Notes under the pieces: generated by a model
Database searches by the model: none
What the model saw: only the letters and a program-made list of their open reading frames with translations
Told to the model about the DNA's origin: nothing
From: Sipunculus nudus
Taxonomy: Eukaryota > Annelida > Sipuncula > Golfingiida > Sipunculidae
DNA length: 64,000 nt
Reading direction: 5' to 3'
Assembly: GCA_026874595.1 (NCBI GenBank)
Contig: CM049309.1
Coordinates: 91,906,723 to 91,970,722 of the forward strand
Translations under genes and position numbers: made by a program
In this document: positions 53,801-63,783 of the stretch, piece after piece
How positions within the stretch are numbered: the stretch's first letter is position 1
Layout: each line of letters begins with the position of its first letter

Positions 53801-56800
53801 ATGTCTTGCACTTCCGTAATAGTAAATTACAGTTATTTAGCTTTATATTTCAAATTTTAAAAGCAACAAAGTTAGTTTTTCTAATTTAAAAGTTACTTGC
53901 ATATTAAGAAAGGATTGAGCTTATGTCCCTCAATTAAAATACGAAAAAAAACCCCGAAAATGACACAACAAATGTCTTGCTCTTCCGTAATAGAAAATTA
54001 CAATTATGTAGCTTTCAATTTCAAACTTCAAAAGCAACAAAGTTAGTTTTTCTAATTTAAAAGCTATATTTTCTTGATTTAGCATGGACACGTTTGTCGA
54101 TGATACTATAGAAATGTCTGATTTATGCCGGGAGCTCATTTGGGGGCGGTTTTTCAATGCGTTTTCGCACGAGGTTGGTCTTGGTTTATTTAAAGGCGAT
54201 CCCTTGTACAGTGCTACTTCTTGCTACCAGATTAAAGCTAAGATTGCTTATGCATGGAATGCGGAATGCGCTATGGGGAAAGCGGGATGCTGACAAAATC
54301 ACTATTGGCTAAATAAATAAGGTGAGATTCCATATGCGCGGATCCGCCATGCAGGATGCGTTTTCGGCAAAACGAATCGCTACATGTAGCGACTTTTCCC
54401 GGTTCCGATTGGTATCAAGGGGAAACATATATAGAAAACATACAAACTGCCATGCATTCCTCATTCCACATACCGGATTTCGCATCACGCATCCCTCATT
54501 CCACATGCCGGATTCCGCATCACGCATTCCTCATTCCACATGCCGGATTCCGCATCACGCATTCCTCATTCCACATGCCGGATTCCGCATCACGCATTCC
54601 TCATTCCACATGCCGGATTCCGCATCACGCATTCCTCATTCCACATGCCGGATTCCGCATCACGCATTCCTCATTCCACATGCCGGATTCCGCATCACGC
54701 ATTCCTCATTCCACATGCCGGATTCCGCATCACGCATTCCGCATTCCGTACATAAGGAATCTTAGCTTAACCCTGTTCTGGGAAAAAAACCATTACATCT
54801 AGTCAAATTCTAGCCTTTCTGGATATATTCCCCGTTCATCCGCTTTAGTATGCTCAACGCAATTATCAACGACCTTACAAATGACAAATCCTTAACTTTT
54901 AATGGCACGTCACTTGTAACCCACAAAGCCAGGGAAGTAGATAAAGCAGATGGAGAGGAAAGTATTGCCGCCTGTCGCTTCTAGGTTTATGTTCGCTGTG
55001 TATCTAGACGGCACGGGAACATTTCATGGGACATGGTTTTTAAAATATGTAAATAAATAAGATAAGCCCCATATTTCACACACTCCTTGTAAAGTGGATG
55101 TACACGTGGATAACCCATATGTGGAATAAGCTCGTTCATAAGCAAAATGCAATTGAAGTAAACTTTTCACCGATGGTTTAGAAAATATACATGTGCAGTT
55201 CTTTGAATTATACAGGCTGGCATTTTATCCGTTCTTTCGTTGAGACAGGACTGCGCGAATTAGGCGGGGCTTGTCAAATGGCAGATTTTGACAGATTTTC
55301 TATTGGCCGAGTTCTCAATACACTAGCGTCATTTCTGATAGATGGCGCTACGATAGACCGTTCGCACAATATCCCATATTATGTCGAATTCTTTGGGATT
55401 TATGGAAAAATATGTTCCCGATACCTGACGATAAAAATGGGCGTCAACATTTTTCGAGGCATGACCACAGAGAAATAGCGTTGCAACAATTTTGTGCTAC
55501 CATCAAATAACATATAGATACAGTTCCTCCGGGATACTCATCCTGGTTTTTTTATTAATTTATTTTCAGCTTTGACCCTGACCCAACAAAGAGACATACT
55601 TTCTGGGGTCTAACCATTGGTGGTCTTGTTGGATGGCTTTCTACATACGGCGTGAACCAGGCCAGTGTACAAAGATACTGCTCACTTCCTACACTCCAAA
55701 AGTCTAGAATGTAAGTCATATCAACGATACAGAGATATGGATCATTCTCTCCACACTCAAAAAAGTCTAGAATGTAAGTCATATCAACAATACAGAGATA
55801 TGGATCATTCTCTCCACACTCAAAAAAGTCTAGAATGTAAGTCATATCAACGATATAGAGATATGGATTATTCTCTCCACACTCAAAAAAGTCTAGAATT
55901 TAAGTCAGATGAACGATACAGAGATATGGATATGATCCGTGTTTCCCTGTAGGGCATTGCTTAAGGTTAATGATATGATACGTATTTTTCTGTACGGCAT
56001 TGTTTAAGGTTCAAGATTTGATCCGTGTTTACCTGCTGGGCGTTGTTTGTGGTTCATGATATGATCCGTGTTGCCCTGTAGGGCGCTGTTTAAGGTTCAT
56101 GATATGATCCGTGTTTCCCTGTAGGGCATTGTTTAAGGTTCATGATATGATCCGTGTTTCCCTGTAGGGCATCGTTTAAGGTTCATGATATGATCCGTGT
56201 TTCCCTGTAGGGCATTGTTTAAGGTTCATGATATGATCTATGTTTCCATGTAGGGCATTGATTAAGGTCCATGATATGATCCGTGTTTCCCTGTAGGGCA
56301 TTGTTTAAGGATCATGATATGATCTGTGTTTCCATGTAGGGCATTGCCTAAAGTTAATGATATATTCCGTGTGTCCATGTATGACTGGCCATACTTAGGG
56401 TATAAATAAAAAAAAGAACATTATTTAATTGGAACAGTTATTTTTGGTGTTACATAATATTTCCACAGTCGTTACCATTTCCTCACACTGATTTTGAAAA
56501 TGGTTCCAATAACTTCATCATTATTTTCTTTCACTTTACCGACCTCTTGTATGACTCTAAAACATGAATATATTCCTATTTTTAGTAAAGATTTTCTATA
56601 TTGAATCCAACGAAATAGTCATACATTAGAATAACACAAATTAAAAAAAAAACATGTGGCATCACAAGTAACTTGTGAATATAAACAGGTTTGGGCTTCG
56701 CAAAGTAGTTTGTCTTTGCATATTACAATTTTCATCATATGTTTTTATGTTATAAGGAAATTGTTATTGATATTTTTCTGACTAATAATGTGTATGTGTT

Positions 56801-59800
56801 GGTGTGGTTACAGCTCGGTGATACTCAATATCCCCGGGGTATTGTTCCTCATGATCATCACGTGCCTTAGCGGTATCGTCATGTACGCCTATTACGCCAA
56901 GAAGCAATGTGACCCCCTCCGTGCAGGCCGCGTGTCAAACCCTAACCAGGTGACGACTACCTACTTCTGTACCCTCAAAACCTTATAAACAGGATATTAT
57001 TTGAACCTACAGTCTTTTTTATTTCTCATCTGCCATGCTTCCCTTTTATAAAAACTGATAATTAAATAATAAAGTTTCAAACAGTTCATTATTCGACTTA
57101 AAAAAAAAAAAGTTACAGACGCAGCTTGGTAGTCATGTTCGAGAATTGTTTTTGTTCTTGTTTTTTATGACAAGTTTAATTTGTAACCACGTAAATAATT
57201 AGACATCAAGATGTTTAGTGGACCTTGTTGTAAAGCTGTCCATCAAAAGATTACACAAGAAAGCAGAAGAATTCTTTGAAGAATGTCTTTTGGATTAATG
57301 TGATAATGATATGATAATAAAAACAGGTTGTCCAACAGAGCTCATATTTATTTTAAACGATCACCTAGGTGTAAGAACCTGCCTTGAAGAAATCTGTCAA
57401 TATATAATCACCATATTAATAAAAATAAAAAACAAAAGTGCTCCAATATTGGATTAAAAAATATGAGTTGGCACTTGTTTGAAATGTTTTCCTGGCATTT
57501 GATCTATTTGAGATGTAGTGGAAATAATAATAAATAACCATTAATCATCATCAGACGTCATATTCATTTCAAAATAACATTAGCTTATATCACTGATAAT
57601 TATAATATTGTGACCTTTTACCTTAATTTTTCTGGTGGCATTGTTTGTTTCAGCTGATGCCATATTTCGTGATGGAGGTCCTGAACGTTCCCGGCCTGCC
57701 CGGCCTTTTCCTCGCCTGTCTGTTCAGTGGCTCCCTCAGGTAGCAATAACAGGAAACTTCTCATCTTCACTAACTCAACCACAAACTATTTTGTTATGTT
57801 ATGTAAGAGTATTTGGCATCTCGCCTTTATAGTCTAGATACATTTGAAATAATTTTCTGAAATATCTGTCATGATCGGAACTTGTACCTTTAAAATTGAG
57901 CAAACGTCAAACTGAAGAGAATTTAAAGCATATTAAATCACATCGGTCTATATTTAACAAGATTAGCTCTTTAAATCTGAAGCAGTTATATGATATCTTT
58001 GTGCTACTTTATTTTTGCTAGCACCATGTCTTCCTCTCTGAATGCCATGGCCGCCGTTTTCTGGCAGGACATTCTACAGTACAAGCTCGGCCATATCTCC
58101 GAGTTCAAGAAGGCTCTCACCACTAAAATTCTTGGTAAAGTTCGCCTCCTTATTATATTTATGACAAAACCAGTAGAAAAGAATTGCATCATGTAAACAT
58201 TAAAAGTAATGTCGTAAACATTGAATGTAATGTCGTAATGTTTGTGTGGACAGTCATATTTTTTAATAATAAAAATAATATCAATAATAATAATAACTTA
58301 TACTTATAATGCGAACTAATACTACTAATAATAACTAACACTAATGCTAGGTGTGATGATGATGATGAATCAGTTTTCATTGCATCTACGTTAACTTTAA
58401 ATGATGATAAAATTACATACTGGTCTGCTTTTTAATACATGTTATGACTTCTGAATTTATCTAGTGATAATATTTGGTGTCGTTGGTATCGGATTTGCAT
58501 TCATGGCACAGAACCTCGGTGGAACTGTTTTACAGGTAGGACTTGTGCCATGGTGAATCTTACAGTAGAAACAATACCATCTCATCCACACATCGAGGTC
58601 GTTGCACTTCCTTTTGTAGTTTACAACAATCTATATATGTAATTGAAATCCTATGATAATAAACATTTTGAATGAAAAAGATATACTTTTATAAAAAGCT
58701 TTGTGTCTATCATTTTAACTGTACCGGAAATGTTAGTCTTTGTGTCATCGTTTCTGTCTTGATAAAGAAAATCAACAATTGTTTGTAAATACTATTGATG
58801 CCTTGTGACTTGTACATTTTTCGTCCGCCAGGCGTCGCTGAGTTTTACGGGCGCAGCGTCTGGCCCTCTCCTTGGCCTGTTCCTTCTTGGCGGGGTATTC
58901 CCATTCAGTGGATGGCTCGTGAGTTAATAACTGTCGTCTGCTTCCATTCAGTTATAATCGTTAAGAATTACTTAAATTAGCAATAGCTAAAATTGCAGCG
59001 ACACTTTATCATGTTAAGCGCAGTCACGGTACTTTCACTAATTCACATGCCATGTGAAAAGATATGAGATCTAATATTCGTTTATGTCTCACGTTTAGTT
59101 TTTAGTTTGGCTGATGTTGTGATTAAATCTTATTTTATCATTAGTAATTATATATATAATACTGGACATATATAGGTTTCATTTTCCTTAAACCTTTCCA
59201 AAAGGATCTTGTAGAGGCTTTAAATAAGAAGGCTGTAACTCTTCAATTCTTTTCCAGGGTGCCGTAATCGGAGGGATTATTGGATTAGCGTTTCCGATGT
59301 GGATAAGTGCCGGAGCTTATTCTACCCGCATTCACCACCCGACTCTTAACACATCCATAGCCAACTGTCCGGCGAACTGGACAATCCCGACGCCAACGCC
59401 CCCTGGCCGTACAGTGGACCAGCTGTGAGAATAAGTTTTAAAACATACAGTATGGTATCGTTCATTTGACACTCGGTTGTCTGAATTTCTAATTTGACAG
59501 AATATGAAATAATTCCAGTATTTTAATTTGATGTTAGCATCACGTGATAACAGGTTATTCCGTAGGAGCCAATATACTGATACATTCTGATATGTAGGGA
59601 ATCAAGTTTGTATCCCCCTCCTTATAGACAACAACCACAATACTTTGGCTCAATGTGTGCGCCCGTAAAACGGTATATGTCTGTATCCTCTTGAGTCAGG
59701 TGTTATACACTCCGGTTCTATACACATGTGAACCCCGCTTATACGTCATATGAATGCAGTCGCGGAGTTGTCACTGTGTTTCTGGAATACTTAAGTTACA

Positions 59801-61652
59801 AATGACTAATTGAATGATTCTTTGTTCATATTTATTTCAGTCAAGGAATAGAAAGGCTGTATGCTATATCTTATCTGTGGTACCCGTCGATAGGAAGCGC
59901 CACCGTTGTTGTCCTTGGTCTTCTCATATCCTGTGTTGTAGGTGAGTGCTTTTGTTTCGTCAGAGATGATACAACAGGAACACAGCGAGAATAGATATAC
60001 ACAATAATTCATTTTATGGTATTATTCATGGTGCCAGCTTGCCCAGTTTTAAAGTGCCAAGAAGCGTATGCATAAAACACTGACTTGTTAGATGCTTCGG
60101 TTTCAGGAATTCTTTACAGAACAAAACACGTTTGATGTGACGTCACAACTGGTCTAGTATTAAGTAATAATATCTACGCTATAATGCATAAATGCTATCA
60201 TGCAACCTTTCAAACTTGCCAGCGCCATCTACCGGCGGGGGTGTTATATTTGCAAGAAATATATTTCGTTATATCTCAAATTAAAAATATAGTTTTAATA
60301 AAGCTGCCTGTCTTATCTTTTAATGCAAGGGTCCTGACAGCCTACCGTTTGTATTTGACTGCAAGCACATTAGACTTTAAGTATTAGAGTAATTTAAATA
60401 CTCTGATACGTGAAGTCTATGTCTGTCAGCAGCCACCGGTTACTTCTGTAGTAACACGCGTGTTGATGGACGTTTATCAAAGAACTCTGAGAAAACACGT
60501 TTTCATTAGAAAAAACTGACCCACTTCCATTAGGAGGAAAGGTTACTTAGCCTTGGCTTGGCATAGGCTTCCCTGAAGTATTATTTGTAGTTCCATGACA
60601 TTGGAGAACACTTTCTCGTGCATCTACGTGATATCTGCATCTTATACAGTCACAGAGTAGCGCTCCGCCATCAGACACCTCAGGTTGTTGGATACATTTG
60701 GAGGGTTAGTGTTTGTAGTCGAATACTAAAAACGTACATGTGTTCATGTCAGTTAGGTAACAGTTCTCAGAGCCGTATTTAAAACTGCTTAATTTTCCAG
60801 GTCTTCACCGTCCTTCTGACGTAGATGGTAGATATCACCTTCCAATCGTAGACCGCCTCTGTTGTTTCCTGCCGAAACGGACGAGAGAGGTCGCCAGGTG
60901 TGGCGTGGGTGAGCCCGACTACACGGAGGAGGAGCTCGCCGCGCAGGCGCAGGTAACCCTGAATTTTACCGGAGGAGATCGTGTATCTCTAATTCTCTAC
61001 ACCTCATTCAGAACTGGAAAAATAAGACTTGTCAAATATATTCTGACAACCTTGTTTTTGCACCGGTTTTGTAAAAGAACACTACTTGAAGATCTGTTTT
61101 TTTTTTCATTCAGGCTCCTCTCTTACTTGTTATATGCCCTGAAATATTACAGCATAGTGAAGTCTAATTCCAGCAGCATGGAGAGGTTAACTCATTCAAT
61201 ATTTCATGCCTGGGGTAGTAACATTGATACAACTTTAAACAATACTTCTTTTCTTGGTGGTATAACCTGTCGTCCATGATTGCCATAGAAACATGAAATC
61301 ATTCTTCACCAGAGACTGCTTGGTACCTACATTGATTAAATTTAAAATATTGTTTGCACTTCTCAAAAAAAATTATCAGAGGTAAAAGGGTATAAATTCA
61401 GGTAGCGACCGCTTGATTTAGAACTATGTTAATCAAATACTAAACATGTCCGGCCCTCTGCGGGATTTAGTATATGCTGTATTTCTTATCCGTGTGTTTA
61501 TTCAACAGGCCGAGGGCAGGGCCAATATCGCCAACTCAGATGACAAGCCTTACCTGACGGAAACGTCCGGAAAGTTCCGAACGTTTAACCCGGAGTCACC
61601 CCCTGCTTACTACACTAATAAGGCTTTTGAAACGTCAGCAACGGCAATGTAA
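33558..61652 (+). CDS. SLC5 family sodium-coupled monocarboxylate-type transporter, 16 exons
   Basis: Exons: 33558-33908 (1a), 42808-42876, 44671-44722, 46160-46227, 47985-48065, 53490-53563, 55570-55710, 56814-56949, 57654-57739, 58022-58134, 58465-58535, 58832-58918, 59258-59424, 59841-59941, 60801-60952, 61509-61652. Total 1,893 bases, 630 residues. All introns are GT-AG with matching phases, and exon 1b (40757) is an alternative start. SLC5 symporter hallmarks: [20 protein letters not shown] in TM1, LTSSYEYLEKRF at the exon 1/2 join, [13 protein letters not shown] (181-193), RHTFW and [10 protein letters not shown] in exon 7, and [16 protein letters not shown] (from 350) carrying the serines of the Na2 sodium site. 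The extracellular loop of exon 13 has two N-glycosylation sequons (NTS, NWT). The tail ends TAM, a class I PDZ-ligand shape. Closest in memory to vertebrate SLC5A8/SLC5A12, which move lactate and short-chain acids with sodium across the plasma membrane. The actual substrate is unknown. Confidence 0.94.
34470..35060. repeat. 59-bp (118-bp dimer) minisatellite in SLC5 intron 1
   Basis: About ten half-units alternate between two types: GTGCTCAGGCCACATCATCC with CTGAAAAACTCACACAGGAC, and TTGCGCTCAAGGCAACGTCA with CACCTGACAAACTCGCATAG. The array is therefore a higher-order dimer repeat. Confidence 0.9.
35190..36010. repeat. degenerate 43-45-bp tandem repeat in SLC5 intron 1
   Basis: Many diverged copies of AATGAACACTGTCACTCAGG followed by ACGGGTCACATGGGACACAT. 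It is clearly related to the homogeneous 44-bp array that follows. An inverted stretch at about 35870-36010 (GTGACAGTGTTCATAATCG type) shows that part of the array has flipped. Confidence 0.85.
36030..37330. repeat. homogeneous 44-bp minisatellite, about 29 units, in SLC5 intron 1
   Basis: The unit is TCAGGACGGCTCACATGGGA followed by AACACCCATAATAAACATTG and TCAA, with period exactly 44. Copies differ at a few positions only: CATAATAA or CGTAATAA, and AAACATT or AGACATT. One copy near 36951 lacks a C. The variants are interspersed in short blocks, consistent with recent unequal exchange. High homogeneity contrasts with the older flanking array from 35190, from which it evidently arose. Confidence 0.96.
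37610..37870. repeat. AT-rich degenerate tandem repeat in SLC5 intron 1
   Basis: Loose repeats of AATAAACTTTCATATACATT and ACCCATAATAAACTTTC with a period of about 30 bases. They share the words CCCATAATAAAC with the 44-bp array upstream. Confidence 0.65.
37871..40756. other. SLC5 intron 1a, distal part
   Basis: No confident gene. An open frame at 39007-39231 (74 codons, Ser-rich, ending [11 protein letters not shown]) follows a possible acceptor (AAACACACAG at about 38990), but nothing supports expression and no family was recognised. The sequence ahead of exon 1b (about 40440-40756) presumably holds its promoter or 5' UTR exon; no element can be assigned. Confidence 0.4.
40757..41095 (+). 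CDS. alternative first coding exon 1b of the SLC5 transporter
   Basis: A 339-base open segment of 113 codons, starting ACCATGACC and ending SSYE at a GTAGGG donor in phase 0, exactly as exon 1a does. Either exon joins exon 2 (42808) in frame; with 1b the protein is 626 residues. It encodes the N-terminal tail and first three membrane helices. Over the shared 104 residues the two exons agree at about 88%, with a block of over 50 identical residues ([10 protein letters not shown] to RGTMYF). Codons in that block differ at many third positions, indicating an old duplication under strong purifying selection. Differences cluster in the N-terminal tail, TM1 (for example GIYYAVSGG against GIYYAFAGG) and TM3. 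No TATA box lies at a usable distance; AATATAAG at about 40731 is too close to the ATG, so a 5' UTR exon may exist upstream. Confidence 0.85.
41243..41514. repeat. two (AT)n tracts downstream of exon 1b
   Basis: TA runs at about 41245-41307 and 41473-41514 flank a 165-base unique segment. Confidence 0.95.
41715..42610. repeat. 49-bp minisatellite, about 18 units, upstream of exon 2
   Basis: The unit is CAAGCTGTCCCGACTGCCTA, CTCACTGCCCCCGCCACTCT, CAGTTGTTG. Unit length varies between about 47 and 50 bases. Copies are C-rich against an AT-rich background. The array ends about 200 bases before the exon 2 acceptor. Long overlapping open frames here (Leu/Pro/Cys-rich) are artefacts. Confidence 0.93.
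42880..43240. repeat. 54-bp minisatellite starting at the exon 2 splice donor
   Basis: About 6.5 copies of CAGTTACGTCATATATAAAC, CTATCAGCTATATATTGTAC, ATTATAAGACCCAT. The first partial copy (TGTACATTATATAACCCATC) begins within four bases of the donor GTATGT at 42877, so the array lies flush with the exon 2 boundary. Confidence 0.92.
43241..46159. other. SLC5 introns 2 and 3, no embedded gene
   Basis: Apart from exon 3 (44671-44722), this span is AT-rich intronic sequence. Open frames on either strand are short and unrecognised. Confidence 0.5.
46228..47984. other. SLC5 intron 4
   Basis: It holds a cluster of palindromes around GAATGTATACATTC (about 47305-47405) and a TA run at about 47806-47863 close to the exon 5 acceptor. 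No gene was recognised. Confidence 0.55.
48560..48670. repeat. 111-bp imperfect inverted repeat in SLC5 intron 5
   Basis: The left end CAGTCAATCTGTAAAATGCC pairs with the right end GGCATTTTACAAATTGACTG (one mismatch). The centre carries a further CAGTCAATTTACAAA. Related words recur at about 52262-52310. It resembles a very small hairpin MITE; no target duplication was identified. Confidence 0.5.
48745..50585. mobile_element. 1,841-bp TIR element with 8-bp target duplication, in SLC5 intron 5
   Basis: Left terminus ACGGAGCCCGGGAGACGAC at 48745; right terminus is its inverse ending at 50585. The element is flanked by a perfect 8-bp direct repeat ATTATTGT (48737-48744 and 50586-50593). Inverted ends extend about 80 bases. 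Both subterminal regions are packed with the 20-bp palindrome TAATTCGTGCGCACGAATTA and close variants: about five on the left (48770-48985), three on the right (50485-50555). No transposase frame was found. The interior instead holds a broken non-LTR retrotransposon segment (49185-50186). An 8-bp duplication is usual for hAT and P-type elements, but the terminus sequence fits neither consensus as I recall it, so no superfamily is assigned. Confidence 0.85.
49185..50186 (+). pseudogene. gutted non-LTR retrotransposon ORF2 fragment
   Basis: The upstream part (49185-49466) carries [17 protein letters not shown], typical of the stretch just before the reverse transcriptase of CR1/jockey-like elements. 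The RT core, with its YxDD active site, is missing. After about 49480 the sequence resumes with the end of RT (VLECGV-ILNNCS and a LTCTGA-like stretch, both in broken frames), and the last frame (to 50186) has [10 protein letters not shown] and [15 protein letters not shown], as in the C-terminal region of such proteins. Several frameshifts and stops separate these parts. It lies wholly inside the TIR element. It is non-functional. Clade assignment is tentative. Confidence 0.65.
50594..53489. other. SLC5 intron 5, distal part
   Basis: It holds a G run with (CA)n at about 51053-51101, a C run at about 51341-51356, a G run at about 51770-51783, a CA/TA tract at about 52540-52590, and a 12-bp hairpin at about 52737-52770 (TTTTTTCTGTCA with TGACAGAAAAAA). 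No gene was recognised on either strand. Confidence 0.5.
53564..55569. other. SLC5 intron 6
   Basis: Intronic AT-rich sequence containing a 35-bp minisatellite (listed separately). About 53750-54070 contains two diverged copies of a roughly 160-base segment (AAAGCAACAAAGTTAGTTTT occurs at both about 53860 and 54031). Confidence 0.6.
54455..54742. repeat. 35-bp minisatellite, about 8 units
   Basis: Almost identical copies of ATTCCTCATTCCACATGCCG followed by GATTCCGCATCACGC. The last copy shifts to GCATTCCGCATTCCG. The long His/Pro/Ser-rich open frames over this region are artefacts of the repeat. Confidence 0.95.
55692..55925. repeat. 63-bp tandem repeat that includes the exon 7 splice donor
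   Basis: Four copies of AAAGTCTAGAATGTAAGTCA followed by TATCAACGATACAGAGATAT and GGATCATTCTCTCCACACTC. The first copy contains the last 17 or so coding bases of exon 7 and its donor. Intact GTAAGT donors therefore occur at 55711, 55774 and 55837, exactly 63 bases apart; in the fourth copy the site has mutated to TTAAGT. Reading past the first donor meets TAA at once, so only that donor gives a full-length protein. Confidence 0.93.
55930..56360. repeat. 43-bp minisatellite in SLC5 intron 7
   Basis: About ten copies of ATGATATGATCCGTGTTTCC followed by CTGTAGGGCATTGTTTAAGG and TTC. It directly follows the exon 7 donor array, so intron 7 opens with two different adjoining arrays. Confidence 0.92.
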
Positions 61653-61738
61653 CAGTACCAGTGACGTCTCACGTCAGCAACGGCAATGTAACAGTACCAG
61701 TGACGTCTCACGTCAGCAACGGCAATGTAACAGTACCA
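61632..61738 (+). repeat. 39-bp tandem repeat spanning the SLC5 stop codon
   Basis: Three copies (the last partial) of ACGTCAGCAACGGCAATGTA followed by ACAGTACCAGTGACGTCTC. The first copy encodes the last residues (TSATAM) and the TAA stop at 61650; copies two and three lie in the 3' UTR and repeat the same stop. Because the unit is 39 bases, each copy is in the same frame. Confidence 0.95.
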
Positions 61739-61802
61739 TAACTAATTATTTATCTGAACATTTGATGGTTGTACAGTGAACAACGCGTATTTTATATCAC
61801 AT

Positions 61803-61856
<54 letters not shown>

Positions 61857-63706
61857 GTGCAGTAAATATGTTAATTGCTTTATCATAAAGCAACTTAAAT
61901 ATATGTTTTAACGTCAAGGATAAACATAAATGTGATAAAACTGCAGGTGCAAACAAACAATTATTTATAGTTATCATTTCAAATAGGCTAAATTATTGTC
62001 TTTAACTTGATACTGCATCTAATTACGTTTACAAGAAAATCAGTTGGTTTAAAATTGATAATATTTTCTGGACGAAAACAATGATTTTCTTGGAAATAAA
62101 AGGTTTCTTAAAAAACATAATTGGTTCTTACAAAATGAGACAAATGGTCCATAAAAGATATAAAAGAAGACATTTGTGGTAGGAGGACATATTTAACATT
62201 TGTATAGATATAAAATGTAAGAGTATTATAAACCGCTGTGTACTACACGCATGAAATGATCATAAAGTATAAGACCAGGGTTTGAGTTAAACTTTTTATC
62301 AAGTTTGATTAAATAAGTTAGTCCAGTTAAGCGATGGTTATTCTCATTAACCACTATTGACAGGGTTTTGTTTTTACTATATATTGACAATATTACGTAT
62401 TAACATGTTTTATATATACTGTCATGGATCCCTTAAGACAATATGCCAATTTACTGATTTACTGAATGTTCGGTGATAGTAACACTGTTTCGTATGAGAT
62501 TAAATACAAGGCCATGTTTTATGACGCATATGTAATGTCGTACAGCAGGTGTGAGGATCTGCTTCATTTCTGGTTTTTTTTATACTTGGAACTGACTGTA
62601 ATTAAAACTATAATGTTTCTGTGTTTTTGTTTGACTTTAATGAGCTGTAGTTTATGTAGTTATTTGTTGATATCCTCAGTGTCAGCAGCATGTTGTCTCT
62701 AAAGTCTGTCATAATTCATGACCGAGACAGGGAGCAATTCCCCATCCCATAATCCCTAACTCTGATGAGGTTCTGCCAAAAGCAACATGGATCAGCGATA
62801 AAATCATCCATGTCGAATATAAAAAAGCTCTGCAGTCGAATTAAAAAAAAAATGCCGGGTGAAGCAGCGGTCGTTTTGTGTTCACTTTAAAAGTTGATCG
62901 TGCTCTCATGCATTGGTGAATTTGTACAGCGATACCAATCGACGTCACACTGTATGAGTGAGAAATATACGTTTGTATTTTCAGTACATGCTTTACAGTC
63001 ACCAGTACCCCTAAAACCCCCATTGAACATTTCTTTAAATGCACTGAGTAAATGGTGTTATAATGGGATATTCCAGAATTAACTTTATTTAAAACCGATT
63101 CCGCGAAACATTTTCCGGAAATAACAAAACTGAGCAAACTAAATCAGGTTCTGCGTTAAAGTCACACTAACCCTCCATCTCGCATAGAGCGACCTCTGGT
63201 GTAGGATTATGGAGACAAGACAACATGCCAAGTATCCATATAAGTTTGTGGTCATGATATTTTATGTTTTTTTTCTTTCTTTTTTTTTTAATATTGAAAT
63301 AACCGTGAAACGTTCCTTTATTTTTGAAAACATAACAGGCATTTGGGCTTTATCTTCGAATTAAAAAAAAAAAGTTTTTTTTATGGATTTTCAAATGGAT
63401 TATTCTTGGAATGAATGATTTTGTAATACATTAATAGAATATTAAGGTTTTACTCTGTTTTATTATCAACCGGATCATATGGATACATGAATCTTGATAT
63501 CTATTCTTGTTCTGTATTCAACGTTCAAACATTACTATATATTATAATGTCAAGACTTTACCTGTATAATTTTTTGCACAACAATGGTTTAGGTCATTTC
63601 AACAAATTAAATTAAAGTTATACGTGGGTGTGGCAAAGTTTAAATATTATACTAACCTATTAGGAGGTGGCGATCACCAAAACAGCAATGACAAAATGAT
63701 AATACA

Positions 63707-63783
<77 letters not shown>

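Noticed and set aside
54309-54802. Three overlapping His/Pro/Ser-rich frames
   Set aside because: They translate the 35-bp minisatellite; because 35 is not a multiple of three, all three frames run through it with the same peptide.
60905-61279. 124-codon frame starting inside exon 15
   Set aside because: It is readthrough of exon 15 past its GTAACC donor at 60953 into intron sequence; splicing to 61509 keeps phase and gives a sensible C-terminus.
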